Positions 26,507-35,878 are shown, counted from the stretch's first letter. The stretch: 64,000 nucleotides of DNA from Dokdonella sp. (GCF_019634845.1 NZ_JAHCAQ010000001.1:1-64000); one strand, 5' to 3'. The notes: generated by a model not told the origin, from the sequence alone. Program-made: numbers and translations.

Positions 26507-27694
26507 ATGACCTGGGCCCAGTTCAACCACATCCAGCTGCTGCGCTACGCAGGGCTGTTCCAGTACGCGAGCGTGGGCACGCCGTTCCTGCGCTACCGCA
26601 CCGTGGTCGAGGATCTGGCCGCCAAGCAGTTGCCGGGCAGCTACGTGCATCTGTGGCTCGGCTGCTACGTCGTGTTCGGCATCGTCTACTGGTACCTGAC
26701 GCGCGATCTGGGCACGCTCGGCCGCACGCCGTTGCGGCGCGGCGTGCAGATCGCGTTGCTGGTCGTGCTCAACCTCATGGCGGTGGCGATCGGCTGGTTC
26801 AGCCAGAGCGGCATTTCGGCGCTGCTGCTGGCGGTGGTGGCCGTGGTGTTGCCCTGGCTGGTGCCGCTGCGCGTGGGCATTGCCTGGATGGTGCTGCAGA
26901 ACTTCTCGCTGGTGCCGGTGTTCGCCAGCATCCGCGAGCCCGCCTTCAGTCTCAGCGACGCATTCCTGCAGTCGAGCCTGTATTCGGGCTTCATCGTGCT
27001 CGCCTTCGTCACGGCGCTGGTCACCAAGCAGCAGGTCGAGGCGCGCGAGGAGCAGCGTCGCCTCAACTCCGAGCTGCGCGCCACGCGCGCGCTGCTGGCC
27101 GAATCGAGCCGGCTGGCCGAGCGCATGCGCATCTCGCGCGAGCTGCACGACCTGATGGGGCACCACCTGACCGCGCTGAGCCTCAACCTGGAGGTGGCCA
27201 GCCACCTCGTCGACGGTCCGGCGCAGAAGCACATCCTGCAGGCGCAGTCGGTGGCCAAGCTGCTGCTCGGTGACGTGCGCGAGGTGGTCAGCCAGCTGCG
27301 TGAGGGCGACAGCATCGATCTGACCCAGGCGCTGCGTGATCTGGTCGAGGGCGTACCGGGTCTGGCCATCCACCTGCAACTGCCAGCGCGACTGGGGGTC
27401 GATGATCCGCGCCGCGCCCAGGTGCTGTTGCGCTGCGCGCAGGAAATCATCACCAACACGGTGCGCCATGCCCAGGCGCGCAACCTGTGGCTCGTGTTCG
27501 AGCATGACGCGCGCCGCGAAGTCGCGATCCGTGCGCGCGACGATGGCCGTGGCGCCAGCGCGCTGGTGCAGGGCAACGGCCTGGCCGGCATGCGCGAGCG
27601 GCTGGCGCAGTTTGGCGGCCGCGTCGACATCGACGCCGGCGCCGGGCGTGGTTTTGCGCTCGACATCATCCTGCCTCTGGAGTCCGACCCATGA
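26507..27694 (+). CDS. NarL-type two-component sensor histidine kinase
   Basis: The 395-aa product has about five to six transmembrane helices (residues 45-175) forming a membrane sensor with little periplasmic material, then a HisKA_3 dimerisation helix with RMRISRELHDLMGHHLTALS, placing the phosphoacceptor at His214, and a HATPase_c domain (NTVRHAQARN as N box, GNGLAGMRERL as G box, about 315-395). Such kinases (DesK/LiaS/NarX type) autophosphorylate and pass phosphate to a LuxR-type regulator. Start: ATG 26507, because the frame upstream is Arg-rich. The stop overlaps the next ATG by four bases, so the partner is the regulator directly downstream. The signal is unknown; a membrane-embedded sensor resembles DesK, which reads membrane fluidity. 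Confidence 0.93.
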   Translation: MTWAQFNHIQLLRYAGLFQYASVGTPFLRYRTVVEDLAAKQLPGSYVHLWLGCYVVFGIVYWYLTRDLGTLGRTPLRRGVQIALLVVLNLMAVAIGWFSQSGISALLLAVVAVVLPWLVPLRVGIAWMVLQNFSLVPVFASIREPAFSLSDAFLQSSLYSGFIVLAFVTALVTKQQVEAREEQRRLNSELRATRALLAESSRLAERMRISRELHDLMGHHLTALSLNLEVASHLVDGPAQKHILQAQSVAKLLLGDVREVVSQLREGDSIDLTQALRDLVEGVPGLAIHLQLPARLGVDDPRRAQVLLRCAQEIITNTVRHAQARNLWLVFEHDARREVAIRARDDGRGASALVQGNGLAGMRERLAQFGGRVDIDAGAGRGFALDIILPLESDP

Positions 27695-28332
27695 TCAAAG
27701 TCTGCCTCGTCGACGACCAGACCCTGGTGCGACAGGGAATCCGTTCGCTGCTGGAGCTGTCCGATTCGATCCGCGTGGTGGCCGAAGCCGCCGACGGCGC
27801 GCAGGCGGTCGAGACGATCCCGCAGGTGCGGCCCGACGTGGTACTGCTCGACATGCGCATGCCGGGCATGTCGGGGCTGGACGTGCTCAATGCCCTGGCC
27901 AGCCGCCAGCAGTTGCCGCCGACCATCATCCTCACCACGTTCGACGACGACCAGCTCGTGCTGGCCGGGCTGAAGGCCGGCGCCCGTGGCTATCTGCTCA
28001 AGGACGTGTCGCTCGACCAGCTCGTCGACGCGGTCAGGACCGTGGCCGGCGGCGGTTCGCTGGTGTCGCCGGTGGTGACCCAGCGGTTGCTGTCGGGACT
28101 GGAGCGCATGCACAACGAATTCACCAGCCTCGACCGCCCCGATCCGCTGACCGAGCGCGAGACCGAAATCCTGCGCCTCATGGCCGGCGGCTACAGCAAC
28201 AAGGAGATCGCCAACTCACTTGGGGTGGCCGAGGGCACGGTCAAGAATCACGTCTCCAACATCCTGTCCAAGCTCGGCGTGCGCGACCGTACGCGGGCCG
28301 TGCTCAAGGCGTTCGAGCTCGGCATCGTCTGA
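27691..28332 (+). CDS. LuxR/NarL family response regulator
   Basis: The 213-aa product is the cognate partner of the preceding kinase. Receiver domain (1-120): acidic pocket DD near 8-9, phosphoacceptor Asp54 in VLLDMRMPGMSG, Lys at 108 region (LLKDVSLDQL). C-terminal GerE helix-turn-helix (about 145-205): LTERETEILRLMAGGYSNKE and GVAEGTVKNHVSNILSKLGV. It binds DNA as a dimer when phosphorylated. The targets cannot be inferred; the next gene downstream (28529) is a candidate. A hairpin CCGCGGCA/TGCCGCGG follows at 28341-28367. Confidence 0.96.
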   Translation: MIKVCLVDDQTLVRQGIRSLLELSDSIRVVAEAADGAQAVETIPQVRPDVVLLDMRMPGMSGLDVLNALASRQQLPPTIILTTFDDDQLVLAGLKAGARGYLLKDVSLDQLVDAVRTVAGGGSLVSPVVTQRLLSGLERMHNEFTSLDRPDPLTERETEILRLMAGGYSNKEIANSLGVAEGTVKNHVSNILSKLGVRDRTRAVLKAFELGIV

Positions 28333-28340
28333 AGGCCCGC

Positions 28341-28367
28341 CCGCGGCAAGGGCACGGGGTGCCGCGG
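28341..28367 (+). terminator. Possible hairpin terminator without T-tract
   Basis: CCGCGGCA (28341-28348) and TGCCGCGG (28360-28367) pair over eight bases, nine bases after the regulator stop. There is no run of T, so if it acts it may need Rho. Confidence 0.4.
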
Positions 28368-28528
28368 CTGTCTGGCCGTGGCGCGCGGGGCCGGAAGTCC
28401 AGTAACATCGGCATTTCGCTCCGCCGGTGCGGGGCGCGCAGGTGCGTGGGGCAGGGTGCGCGGTGCCGGGGGATGGCCCGGTCCGCCACGATGCGGCACC
28501 GTCAATGTCAGTCCTGGAGAATCCTCGG

Positions 28529-29683
28529 ATGATGCGTATTTTCGAAATGCTGGTGGCCCTGCTGATCGTGTTCGCGCTGGCCGTGCTGGTCGGCCTCGTG
28601 CTGCCCGACCATGGTCATATCGAACGGCGCGTCGAGGTCCCCAGTCCAGCGCGTCAGGTTTACGACACGATCAATGGATTCCGGCGCTTCCCGCAGTACA
28701 CGGGCCTGCGTGCGTTCGACCCGGCCATGCAGACGACGCTCGGTGGTCCCGAAGCCGGCGTCGGCTCCAAGATCAGCTGGACCAGCAGCGTGCCCAAGGT
28801 CGGCGACGGCAGCCTGACCATCACCAAGAGCACCCAGGACAGCGACGTCACGATGACGCTCGACAATGACTGGATCGGCACCAACAAGACCTACAACCTC
28901 ACGATCACGCCCTCGCCCAAGGGCCGCACCGTGTACGTCACCGAATCCTACGATGTCGACTACGGCTGGAACCTGCTGTGGCGCTTCGGCGGCCTCTACA
29001 TCAATGGCGATCCTTCCGCGGTCGTGCAGGGCTCGCTGGCGAGCCTGGCGGCGATGATGGCCGGCTTCCCCAACACCGATTACAGCAACCAGGACATCTC
29101 GGTGGTCGAGATCACCGCCAAGCCGGTACTGCTCGTCAACACGCGCGCGCCGCGTTCGCTCGACGAGGTCGCCGACGCCACCGCGCAAGCCAAGGAAAAG
29201 ATCGAAGCCGTGCTCAAGAAGACCGGTCTGACCCAGTCCGGTCCGATGCTGACGATCACCACCGAATGGGGTGACGAGAACTACACCTTCGCGGTCGCCA
29301 TCCCGGTCGACCAGACCAGCTTCACGCTCGACGGCCACAGCTTCACGATCGATGCGCCGGCACCGAAGGCCGATGCGGACGACGACAGCGCCGACGCGGG
29401 TCAGCCGCTGGTGGCAGGCGATCGCGACAAGAAGGGGCTGCTCGTGGTCGACGACAACGTGCGCGCTGCGTTGTGGTACCAGGGCCTGGCGCTGTACACC
29501 GAGTACACCGGCAGTGCGGCGCAGTTGCCGCTGGTGCGCCTCAACCACAAGGCCTACGCCGAAACGCACGGTTACCGCTACAGCGAAGCTGGCCTCGGCC
29601 GGCCATGGGACGAGGACGTCTCCGATCCGGGCGCTGCCGACGACCAGCGGACCTTCCGCGTGTATCTGCCGATCACGCGCTGA
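28529..29683 (+). CDS. Membrane-anchored SRPBCC and GyrI-like effector-domain protein
   Basis: The product has 384 aa. One N-terminal transmembrane helix (about 7-27) is followed by an SRPBCC/polyketide-cyclase-like fold (about 28-175: RRVEVPSPARQVYDTINGFR, KISWTSSVPKVGDGSLTITK), then a second module (about 195-384) with ITAKPVLLVNTRAPRSLDEV and YRYSEAGLGRPWDEDV, resembling the GyrI-like/AraC effector-binding domain. Such two-domain proteins bind hydrophobic small molecules; what it binds is unknown. It most likely faces the periplasm or the cytoplasm from a single anchor. Start ATG 28529 has GGAG nine bases upstream. It lies in the same direction as the two-component pair and ends at a strong bidirectional terminator. 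Confidence 0.82.
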   Translation: MMRIFEMLVALLIVFALAVLVGLVLPDHGHIERRVEVPSPARQVYDTINGFRRFPQYTGLRAFDPAMQTTLGGPEAGVGSKISWTSSVPKVGDGSLTITKSTQDSDVTMTLDNDWIGTNKTYNLTITPSPKGRTVYVTESYDVDYGWNLLWRFGGLYINGDPSAVVQGSLASLAAMMAGFPNTDYSNQDISVVEITAKPVLLVNTRAPRSLDEVADATAQAKEKIEAVLKKTGLTQSGPMLTITTEWGDENYTFAVAIPVDQTSFTLDGHSFTIDAPAPKADADDDSADAGQPLVAGDRDKKGLLVVDDNVRAALWYQGLALYTEYTGSAAQLPLVRLNHKAYAETHGYRYSEAGLGRPWDEDVSDPGAADDQRTFRVYLPITR

Positions 29684-29702
29684 CTGCCTTCCTGCAGTCG
29701 CG

Positions 29703-29734
29703 AAAAATGGCGGCCATTGGCCGCCATTTTTTTT
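29703..29734. terminator. Bidirectional rho-independent terminator
   Basis: The stem ATGGCGGCC / GGCCGCCAT with loop ATT is flanked by AAAA on the left and TTTTTTTT on the right, so it works for the plus-strand gene ending at 29683 and also for greB read from the right. Confidence 0.93.
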
Positions 29735-29772
29735 CCTCAAGCGTGTCGGCGGTGCGATCGTGCAGTGGCCGC

Positions 29773-30273
29773 TCAGCCCGCGTAGCGCACCGCCAGCACC
29801 ACGAAGCTGGCCGGTCCGTCGGGCAGGCGTGCTTCGAATTCGTCATCGACGTGCCTGCCCAGCGCGCCGCGCGCGAGCGGCGAGTCGATGCTGATCCAGC
29901 CACGGCCCGCATCGGTCTCGTCGGGACCGACGATGCGGTAGACGTGCTGCGTGCCGGCCGCATCCTCGACCGTGATCCAGGCGCCAAAATACACCGCGCC
30001 GCGATCGCCTGGCGGCGCTTCGATCACGCGCAGCTGCTCGAGTCGCTTGCCGAGGTAGCGCACGCGGCGGTCGATCTCGCCGAGCTGCTTCTTGCGATAG
30101 GTGTATTCGGCATTCTCCGAGCGGTCGCCCTCGGCGGCGGCCGCGGCCAGCGCACGCACCACCTCAGGACGACGCTGCCGCCACAGCTCGTCGAGTTCGG
30201 CCTTGAGCCGCGCATGACCCTCGGCGGTGATGATCGCGGTCGAGTGCGGAGCGGGTGGTCGCCAGCGGCTCAT
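29773..30273 (-). CDS. greB: Transcription elongation factor GreB
   Basis: The 166-aa product reactivates backtracked RNA polymerase by stimulating transcript cleavage. The N-terminal coiled-coil ([20 protein letters not shown], with the acidic tip [20 protein letters not shown], about 46-65) inserts into the secondary channel; DRSENAEY carries the Asp/Glu tip residues. The C-terminal FKBP-like domain ([20 protein letters not shown], and [17 protein letters not shown]) contacts polymerase. Length matches GreB (158 in E. coli), and the sequence [20 protein letters not shown] is of GreB rather than GreA type. Upstream is the HerA-like gene. Confidence 0.96.
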   Translation of the reverse strand: MSRWRPPAPHSTAIITAEGHARLKAELDELWRQRRPEVVRALAAAAAEGDRSENAEYTYRKKQLGEIDRRVRYLGKRLEQLRVIEAPPGDRGAVYFGAWITVEDAAGTQHVYRIVGPDETDAGRGWISIDSPLARGALGRHVDDEFEARLPDGPASFVVLAVRYAG

Positions 30274-30385
30274 GGTAGGTGGGCGCTCGTGGCGGTGGAC
30301 AAGGGCCGTGCGGCGTGTGGCCCGGTGCGGTCGCCGCAGCCGCCATCGGCCGCCGGCGCCTGTGACCGGCAGGCCGCCAGCGGTC

Positions 30386-31876
30386 TCAACGCTTCATCGA
30401 GCCGAAGATGCCGCGCATGATCGCGTTGGTGATGCGCGAGCCCGCGTTGCGTGCCATCGATTTTCCCATCGCCTCGAGCATGCCCTGGCGGCGGCCGGTG
30501 CCGAATAGCATGTCGTGCGCCATCTGGCCCACGCCGCTGTCCTTGGCGTCGGCTTTGGCGTCGGCCTTGGCGGCCTTGCCCGCGGTGGCGGGCGCCGCCG
30601 GCGCGGTGGCCGCGCGCTGCGCCAGCACTTCGAACGCCGACTCGCGATCGATCGCGGTGTCGTACTTGCCGCCGACCGGCGAACGCGCGCGAACCATCGC
30701 GCGTTCCTCCTCGCTGATCGTGCCGAGGCGGCAGCCGGGTGTGGCGATCATTGCGCGCTCGACCGGCGTGGGAACGCCGCCTGCCCGCAGCATCGACACC
30801 AGCGCCTCGCCGACGCCGAGCTGGGTGATTGCCTGCGCCACGTCGAGGCCCGGATTGGGTGCAAAGGTCTCGGCCGCGGCCTTGACGGCCTTCTGGTCGC
30901 GCGGCGTGAACGCGCGCAGCGCGTGCTGGATACGGTTGCCGAGCTGGCCGAGGATCACGTCGGGCACGTCGTCGGGATTCTGCGAACAGAAATACACGCC
31001 CACGCCCTTGGAACGGATCAGCCGCACCACCTGCTCGATGCGCTGGCGCAAGGCGGGCGGCGCGTCGTCGAACAACAGATGTGCCTCGTCGAAGAAGAAC
31101 ACGAGCTTGGGCCGGTCGAGGTCGCCGACTTCGGGCAGCTTTTCGAACAGCTCGGACAGCATCCACAGCAGGAAGGTCGTGTAGAGCTTGGGCTTGAGGA
31201 TGAGCTGGTCGGCAGCGAGGATGTTGACGATGCCGCGGCCGGACAGGTCCTGGCGCATGAAGTCGGCCAGGTCCAGCGCCGGCTCGCCGAAGAACGCATC
31301 GCCGCCCGCCTGCTCGAGCGACAGCAGCGCGCGCTGGATCGCGGCCACCGACGTCGGCGCAATGAGACCGTACTGCTGCGAGATGTCCTTGGCGTGCTCG
31401 CTGGCGAAGTTCAGCATCGCCCGCAGGTCCTTGAGATCGAGCAGCAGCAGGCCATTGTCGTCGGCGGCCTTGAACACGATCTCGAGCACACCGCTCTGGG
31501 TGTCGTTGAGTTCGAGCAGGCGCGCCAGCAGGGTCGGGCCCATTTCCGACACCGTGGTGCGCACCGGATGACCGGCCTTGCCGTAGATGTCCCAGAACAC
31601 CACCGGGTTGGCGGCCGGAGTCCACTCGATGCCGAGCTTTTCCACCCGCGCCTTGAGCTTGTCGCTGGCCACGCCCGCTTGTGACAGGCCGGCAAAATCA
31701 CCCTTGACGTCGGCCAGGAACACCGGCACGCCGAGCTTGCAGAAGCCCTCGGCCATCAGCATCAGTGACACCGATTTGCCGGTGCCGGTGGCGCCAGCCA
31801 CCATGCCGTGGCGATTGGCGTACTGGGCGAGCAGGACGATGTCGTGCTCGCTCTTGCCGATGAGGATGTCGTTCAC
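30386..31876 (-). CDS. HerA-like ATPase, DUF853 family (YjgR-type)
   Basis: The 496-aa product is a DUF853 protein of the HerA/FtsK helicase-related group. Walker A is GATGTGKS (28-35) in [18 protein letters not shown]; Walker B is [16 protein letters not shown] (about 270). Middle segments [20 protein letters not shown] and [18 protein letters not shown] are typical of the family, and the Lys/Ala-rich linker (about 435-455) leads to a C-terminal [20 protein letters not shown] helix. HerA acts in DNA end processing with NurA in archaea; the role of YjgR is not known. It stands alone here, between greB and the lytic transglycosylase gene. Confidence 0.9.
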   Translation of the reverse strand: MNDILIGKSEHDIVLLAQYANRHGMVAGATGTGKSVSLMLMAEGFCKLGVPVFLADVKGDFAGLSQAGVASDKLKARVEKLGIEWTPAANPVVFWDIYGKAGHPVRTTVSEMGPTLLARLLELNDTQSGVLEIVFKAADDNGLLLLDLKDLRAMLNFASEHAKDISQQYGLIAPTSVAAIQRALLSLEQAGGDAFFGEPALDLADFMRQDLSGRGIVNILAADQLILKPKLYTTFLLWMLSELFEKLPEVGDLDRPKLVFFFDEAHLLFDDAPPALRQRIEQVVRLIRSKGVGVYFCSQNPDDVPDVILGQLGNRIQHALRAFTPRDQKAVKAAAETFAPNPGLDVAQAITQLGVGEALVSMLRAGGVPTPVERAMIATPGCRLGTISEEERAMVRARSPVGGKYDTAIDRESAFEVLAQRAATAPAAPATAGKAAKADAKADAKDSGVGQMAHDMLFGTGRRQGMLEAMGKSMARNAGSRITNAIMRGIFGSMKR

Positions 31877-31912
31877 AGGCGGGCTCCGGTGCGGGTTGGG
31901 CGTGACAAGCCG

Positions 31913-31918
31913 ATTGTA
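31913..31918 (-). promoter_or_regulatory. Candidate -10 element for the HerA-like gene
   Basis: TACAAT on the minus strand, 37 bases ahead of the start codon at 31876. No good -35 is seen. Confidence 0.3.
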
Positions 31919-32012
31919 GCGGCGATCCCGCCGGTGCCGGTCGATACTTGCCGCTTGGCGAGGGCGCCGCTACCGTGGCGGGTCGATCAGGCGGCCGCAA
32001 CGGGCCCAGGTG

Positions 32013-33533
32013 ATGCAAGTGCTGCAACGATTCGCATTGTGTGCGGCACTGGCCGCACTCGCCGGCTGCGCCGGCACGGCAGCCACGCGGCCCACGCGGG
32101 CGACGGCAGCCGACGCGGCAGGTGCGCTGTATGCGCGCCTGGACGCCGCCACCCGACGCTACGCCAACGGGCTCGATCTGCAGCGGCGTGGCGATGCCGC
32201 TGCCGGCGATGCCGAGCTCAGGGCCGCGCTGGATGACCTGCGCGATGCCGCCAGTGCCTGCGTGACGACGCGCGGTTGCGATGGGCAGCGTTTCGTCGCC
32301 GGTTTCGATGCGCTGCTGCGGGGTGGCTTGACCTCTGCCGACGCCGGCGGCGAGGGCAGCGCCGATGCCGCTGGCGACAGCCCCGGCGAGGTGACCCCGG
32401 CGGGCGAGGGTGAGCAGTTGTCACGCGCCATGCCCGAGCTGGGCCGCAGCGTCACGTTGCTGAAAGGACGCGAGCTGAGCGAGCTCATCGAGATGAATGG
32501 TCCGGTGCAGGTCGCACTCGAGGAGTGGCTGACGCAGTACCGGCCCAACCTCATGACCGCCTACGTCAACTACCAGTATCTGCGCTGGCAGATGGCACCC
32601 GAGTACGACAAGGCCGGCCTGCCCGAAGCGCTGCTGTTCGGCATGCTGGCCAAGGAATCGGGCGGCAAGGTGCATGCGGTGTCGCGCTCGGGCGCGTCGG
32701 GGCCGTTGCAGTTCATGTACGCCACCGGCCTGCGCTTCGGACTGCGCACCGTCGACGGCTTCGACCAGCGTTTCGACCCGCGGCTGTCGGCGCGCGCCAA
32801 TGCCGCCTACATCAACGAGCAGCTTGCGATATTCAACAACAACCTCGAACTGGTCATCGGTGCCTACAACGGTGGCGAGGGTGCGATGCAGCGCCGTGCC
32901 GGCCGTGGCGAGAGTGCCCTGAGTTTCTGGAATCCGCAGATCTACTACGGCGTGTCGCAGGAGACGCGCGAATACGTGCCGATGGTGCTCGCTGCGGCCT
33001 GGCTGTTCATGCACCCGGAGCGCTACAACCTCGAGTGGCCGAAGATCGCGATGCAGCCCGGCAGCATCACCTTGCAGCAGCCCGCGTCGATCGCCGAACT
33101 GACGATCTGCCTGGGTCAGGACGGCGGCGCGAGCGATGGCTGGTTCCGCGCTCTGCGCAACCTCAATCCGCAGCTGGATCCGCAACAGGCCGCACCGGCC
33201 GGCAGCAAGCTCGTAGTGCCGCAGCAGCTCGAAGCCGTGTATGCGCGCAATTGCGCCGCGGGGCGCTGGCAGCGTCTGGCCAGCGAGCTGCATGCGGCGG
33301 CGCTGCCGCCCGCGCCGCCCGGCATCGTGGCGCGCGTGGCCAGCCGCGGCGCCGCCAGCGCCAGCTCCGGATCGCGTGTGTACGTGGTGCGCAAGGGCGA
33401 CACGGTGGCCGCGATTGCACGCAAGACGAGCCATTGCAGCATGCGCGACATTGCCGACCACAACGCCTTGCGCGCGCCGCATTATCCGATCAAGCCGGGG
33501 CAGCGCCTGCAGCTGCCGGCCTGCGCGCGCTGA
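32013..33533 (+). CDS. MltD-like membrane-bound lytic murein transglycosylase (lipoprotein, SLT + LysM)
   Basis: The 506-aa product cleaves the MurNAc-GlcNAc bond of peptidoglycan to give 1,6-anhydro products. A signal peptide with a lipobox (LAALAGC, Cys near residue 20) marks it as an outer-membrane lipoprotein. The SLT domain follows (about 180-310): LLFGMLAKESGGKVHAVSRS has the catalytic Glu in KESGG, then SGASGPLQFMYATGLRFG and GAYNGGEGAMQRRAG. One C-terminal LysM (YVVRKGDTVAAIARKTSHCS to IKPGQRLQLPAC, about 455-503) binds peptidoglycan; E. coli MltD has two. Start: ATG 32013; a GTG directly in front is possible. The gene is convergent with the small gene at 33761. Confidence 0.92.
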   Translation: MQVLQRFALCAALAALAGCAGTAATRPTRATAADAAGALYARLDAATRRYANGLDLQRRGDAAAGDAELRAALDDLRDAASACVTTRGCDGQRFVAGFDALLRGGLTSADAGGEGSADAAGDSPGEVTPAGEGEQLSRAMPELGRSVTLLKGRELSELIEMNGPVQVALEEWLTQYRPNLMTAYVNYQYLRWQMAPEYDKAGLPEALLFGMLAKESGGKVHAVSRSGASGPLQFMYATGLRFGLRTVDGFDQRFDPRLSARANAAYINEQLAIFNNNLELVIGAYNGGEGAMQRRAGRGESALSFWNPQIYYGVSQETREYVPMVLAAAWLFMHPERYNLEWPKIAMQPGSITLQQPASIAELTICLGQDGGASDGWFRALRNLNPQLDPQQAAPAGSKLVVPQQLEAVYARNCAAGRWQRLASELHAAALPPAPPGIVARVASRGAASASSGSRVYVVRKGDTVAAIARKTSHCSMRDIADHNALRAPHYPIKPGQRLQLPACAR

Positions 33534-33705
33534 GCAGCCGCGCGGGAACGGACCTCGAGCGCCGGTGCCGGCGCGTCCGGCGCCGCTCGGGCAGGCAGTG
33601 CCGGCGTCGCGGCGGACGCGCCCGGAGGCATCACGGTCACGCGCGGGGACACCATTCCCGGCAGCCGACCACTGCGCGCCGTCCTCGCGTCCGGCTGCGG
33701 CGCGC

Positions 33706-33732
33706 AAAAAAAGCGCCCGCGCGAGGCGGGCG
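33706..33732 (-). terminator. Rho-independent terminator (minus strand)
   Basis: On the minus strand CGCCCGC-CTCGC-GCGGGCG is followed by C and seven T. It lies 29 bases past the stop of the 146-aa gene and is convergent with the transglycosylase gene. Confidence 0.9.
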
Positions 33733-33760
33733 TGATGAAAGGTGACGCTGGAGACGGTGC

Positions 33761-34201
33761 TTACGCGGCTTCTTCGACGCCGGCGCTCATCCATTCCTTG
33801 ATCTGGTCGGCCGGCACGCTTTCCTTGAGCGAGCGCATCGCGCGCAGTACCTGCCGGTGCAAATCCTGCTGTTCGCTGTAGGGCGAGTCCTTGGTCTCGT
33901 GATAGGCGACCGTGATCCACAGCGCGATCCCGCGCAGGCGCACCTGCAGGTTTTCCGACTGCAGGCGCTCCAGTGCGATATCGGTGCCGGCGCCCCACGG
34001 ACGATACTTGTCGTCACGCGGCGTACCGTACAGATGCGGGAATTCGCTGGTGGCGGCGGCGTTGAACTCGCGCACCGCGATGGCGGCCAGTTGGCGGCGA
34101 ATGTTGGGTGGCAGCATTTCCAGTGCCTTGTTGACTTCGCGCAGCTGGCGACGCAGCTGGATCGCGCGACTCAAGGCGATGACGCGGGTGACGATGGCCA
34201 T
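33761..34201 (-). CDS. Small protein of unknown function
   Basis: The 146-aa family is not recognised. MAIVTRVIALSRAIQLRRQL at the start and REVNKALEMLPPNIRRQLAA predict long helices; a middle HLYGTPRDDKYRPWGAGTDI is Gly/Asp-rich, and the C-terminus (DLHRQVLRAMRSLKESVPAD) is again helical. Cysteine is absent, as are signal and membrane segments, so it is likely cytoplasmic. The start ATG 34201 has a GGGGAAA-type ribosome-binding site about 10 bases upstream; longer in-frame starts to 34300 are Ser/Trp-rich and unlikely. A good terminator follows. The psd gene ends 149 bases upstream on the same strand. Confidence 0.75.
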   Translation of the reverse strand: MAIVTRVIALSRAIQLRRQLREVNKALEMLPPNIRRQLAAIAVREFNAAATSEFPHLYGTPRDDKYRPWGAGTDIALERLQSENLQVRLRGIALWITVAYHETKDSPYSEQQDLHRQVLRAMRSLKESVPADQIKEWMSAGVEEAA

Positions 34202-34349
34202 GATTGGTGTTTCCCCCTGATTCCTGCCGCGGGACAGGTGCGTCCATGCGGCGCTGCTACGATGGTTGGCAGGTGGTGATGATGCGTCACAACATGCCAA
34301 CGTGTGTCATATTCTGACCCAATGCGCGCCGATTTGGAAGGTCGCCGAG

Positions 34350-35219
34350 TCAGGAATCCACACTTGTTTTCGCGACGTCGGTCACGTTGCCGAGAGTTTG
34401 CCCCATCCGCACCGGCTGGTCGGGCACCAGGTCGCCCCAGCGGGCAGGGCCGGTCGGCAGCAGCACGATCACGGTCGAGCCCATGTTGAAGCGCCCCAGT
34501 TCGGCGCCGCGTTCGAGGCGGATGCCCTGCCCCTGCCAGTCGCGGCCGTTGGGCCGGCTGGCATACGGAGGCACTTCGACGCCGCTCCACACGGTCTCGA
34601 TGCCCGACACGAGCATCGCGCCGACCAGCACCACGACGAAGGGGCCATCGGCCCCGCGGAAGTGACAGACCAGGCGCTCGTTGCGCGCGAACAGGCGCGG
34701 CACGGCCTCGACGGCAAACGGCGCCACGCTGAACAGGCGTCCGGGTATGTGCAGGGTCTCGACCAGTTCACCGGCCAGCGGCATGTGAACGCGGTGGTAG
34801 TCGCGCGGCGACAGGTACACAGTCACGAACTGGCCCTGCGCGTAGGGCGCCGCGGCGGCTTCGTCGCCGAGCAGCTCGGCGACGCTGAATGCCTGGCCCT
34901 TGGCCTGCACGATGCGACCGGCGCTGATCGCGCCGGCCTGGCTGATGCGGCCATCGGCAGGGCAGGCGATGGCCTGCGCGGCGGTCGGCAGCGGTCGCGC
35001 GCCGGGCTTGAGTGCGCGCGTGAAGAAGGCGGCGAAGCTCGGGTAGGCGGTCGCATCCTCGACGGCCGCTTCGCCGAGATCGACCTCGTAGGCAGCCACC
35101 ACGCGCCGGATCAGCAGGTTCTTCCACGGGCGCCAGCGGCAGCGCGCCGCCCACAGCACCAGGCGCGACAGCAACCGATGCGGCAGCAGGTACTGCACCG
35201 CCACGGCGGCGCGCATCAT
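34350..35219 (-). CDS. psd: Phosphatidylserine decarboxylase proenzyme
   Basis: The 289-aa product converts phosphatidylserine to phosphatidylethanolamine, the main phospholipid of Gram-negative membranes. It self-cleaves at a GS bond to form a pyruvoyl cofactor: here GRFNMGSTVIVLLP gives Gly247|Ser248. The self-processing triad residues Asp90 (PADGRISQ) and His145 (YHRVHMP) are present, as is the membrane-targeting N-terminal helix LLPHRLLSRLVLWA. Length fits the family. Its ATG overlaps the stop of the SCO1-like gene by four bases (ATGA, 35216-35219), so the two are translationally coupled. Confidence 0.96.
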   Translation of the reverse strand: MMRAAVAVQYLLPHRLLSRLVLWAARCRWRPWKNLLIRRVVAAYEVDLGEAAVEDATAYPSFAAFFTRALKPGARPLPTAAQAIACPADGRISQAGAISAGRIVQAKGQAFSVAELLGDEAAAAPYAQGQFVTVYLSPRDYHRVHMPLAGELVETLHIPGRLFSVAPFAVEAVPRLFARNERLVCHFRGADGPFVVVLVGAMLVSGIETVWSGVEVPPYASRPNGRDWQGQGIRLERGAELGRFNMGSTVIVLLPTGPARWGDLVPDQPVRMGQTLGNVTDVAKTSVDS

Positions 35220-35866
35220 TGGCTACGCGCCAGTGTCTGCAGATCGGCGGCGATCTGGCTGGCGTCGAACGGTGGGCGCAACAGGCCCACTTCGCGCCCC
35301 GCCGGATCGATGATGAGCACCGAGGCGCTGTGGTCGACCGTGTAGCTGCCGGCCTCGCCCTGCTCGCGCGCGTACATGATCCCCAGCGCGCGCGTCAGTG
35401 CGGTGAGCTGCTCGTCGCTGCCGGTGGCGCCGACGAAGTCCTTGTCGAAGTGGCCGACGTAGCGCGCCAGTTGCTCGGGGTTGTCGCGCGCGGGGTCGAC
35501 CGAGATGAAATCGAAACGCAACCGCTCGCGCGCCGCCGCGTCGAGCTTCTTCCAGGCCTGGCCGAAACTGGCCAGAGTGGTCGGGCAGATGTCGGGGCAG
35601 TGGGTGTAGCCGAAGAACACGATCGTCCAGCGACCGCGCCAGTCCGCCTGGCTCAGCTTGCCGCCGTCGGCGCGGTCCAGTTCGAATGCCGGCACCTCGC
35701 GTGGCGCCGGAAACGCCATTCCGGCCTGCAGCGGCGGCAGCAGCGGCGCCGGCGTGGTGGTCGTGAACAGGCGGGCGCCAAACCACAACCCGGCGGCGGC
35801 CGCCAGTGCGGCGATGACGATGAGCCAGTTGGCGGAGACGCGACCGGCGGAGCGAGCGATATTCAT
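35216..35866 (-). CDS. SCO1/SenC family copper-binding protein
   Basis: The 216-aa product has one N-terminal membrane anchor (about 12-32) and a periplasmic thioredoxin-fold domain. SCO proteins deliver copper to the CuA site of heme-copper oxidases or act as thiol-disulfide partners. The copper ligands are visible: YTHCPDICPTTLASF (CxxxC) and the later His in YTVDHSASVLI. It is coupled by ATGA to psd, an unusual partner for a SCO1; the genome also has a second SCO1-like gene at 49016 inside the heme-copper cluster, so this copy probably serves another oxidase. The start ATG at 35866 lies seven bases after a TATACT hexamer on the same strand, implying a leaderless or near-leaderless transcript. 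Confidence 0.92.
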   Translation of the reverse strand: MNIARSAGRVSANWLIVIAALAAAAGLWFGARLFTTTTPAPLLPPLQAGMAFPAPREVPAFELDRADGGKLSQADWRGRWTIVFFGYTHCPDICPTTLASFGQAWKKLDAAARERLRFDFISVDPARDNPEQLARYVGHFDKDFVGATGSDEQLTALTRALGIMYAREQGEAGSYTVDHSASVLIIDPAGREVGLLRPPFDASQIAADLQTLARSQ

Positions 35867-35872
35867 CCGCCC

Positions 35873-35878
35873 AGTATA
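35873..35878 (-). promoter_or_regulatory. Candidate -10 element for the sco1-psd unit (leaderless)
   Basis: TATACT on the minus strand (35878 to 35873) ends six bases before the ATG at 35866. A start site at or next to the ATG would make the mRNA leaderless. No good -35 is visible. Confidence 0.4.

Noticed and set aside
24908-27505. 865-codon minus-strand frame that joins minC to upstream sequence
   Set aside because: Only the last 258 codons are MinC; the rest is antisense to the histidine kinase gene or out of frame with the GNAT gene. The GTG at 25684 is the start.
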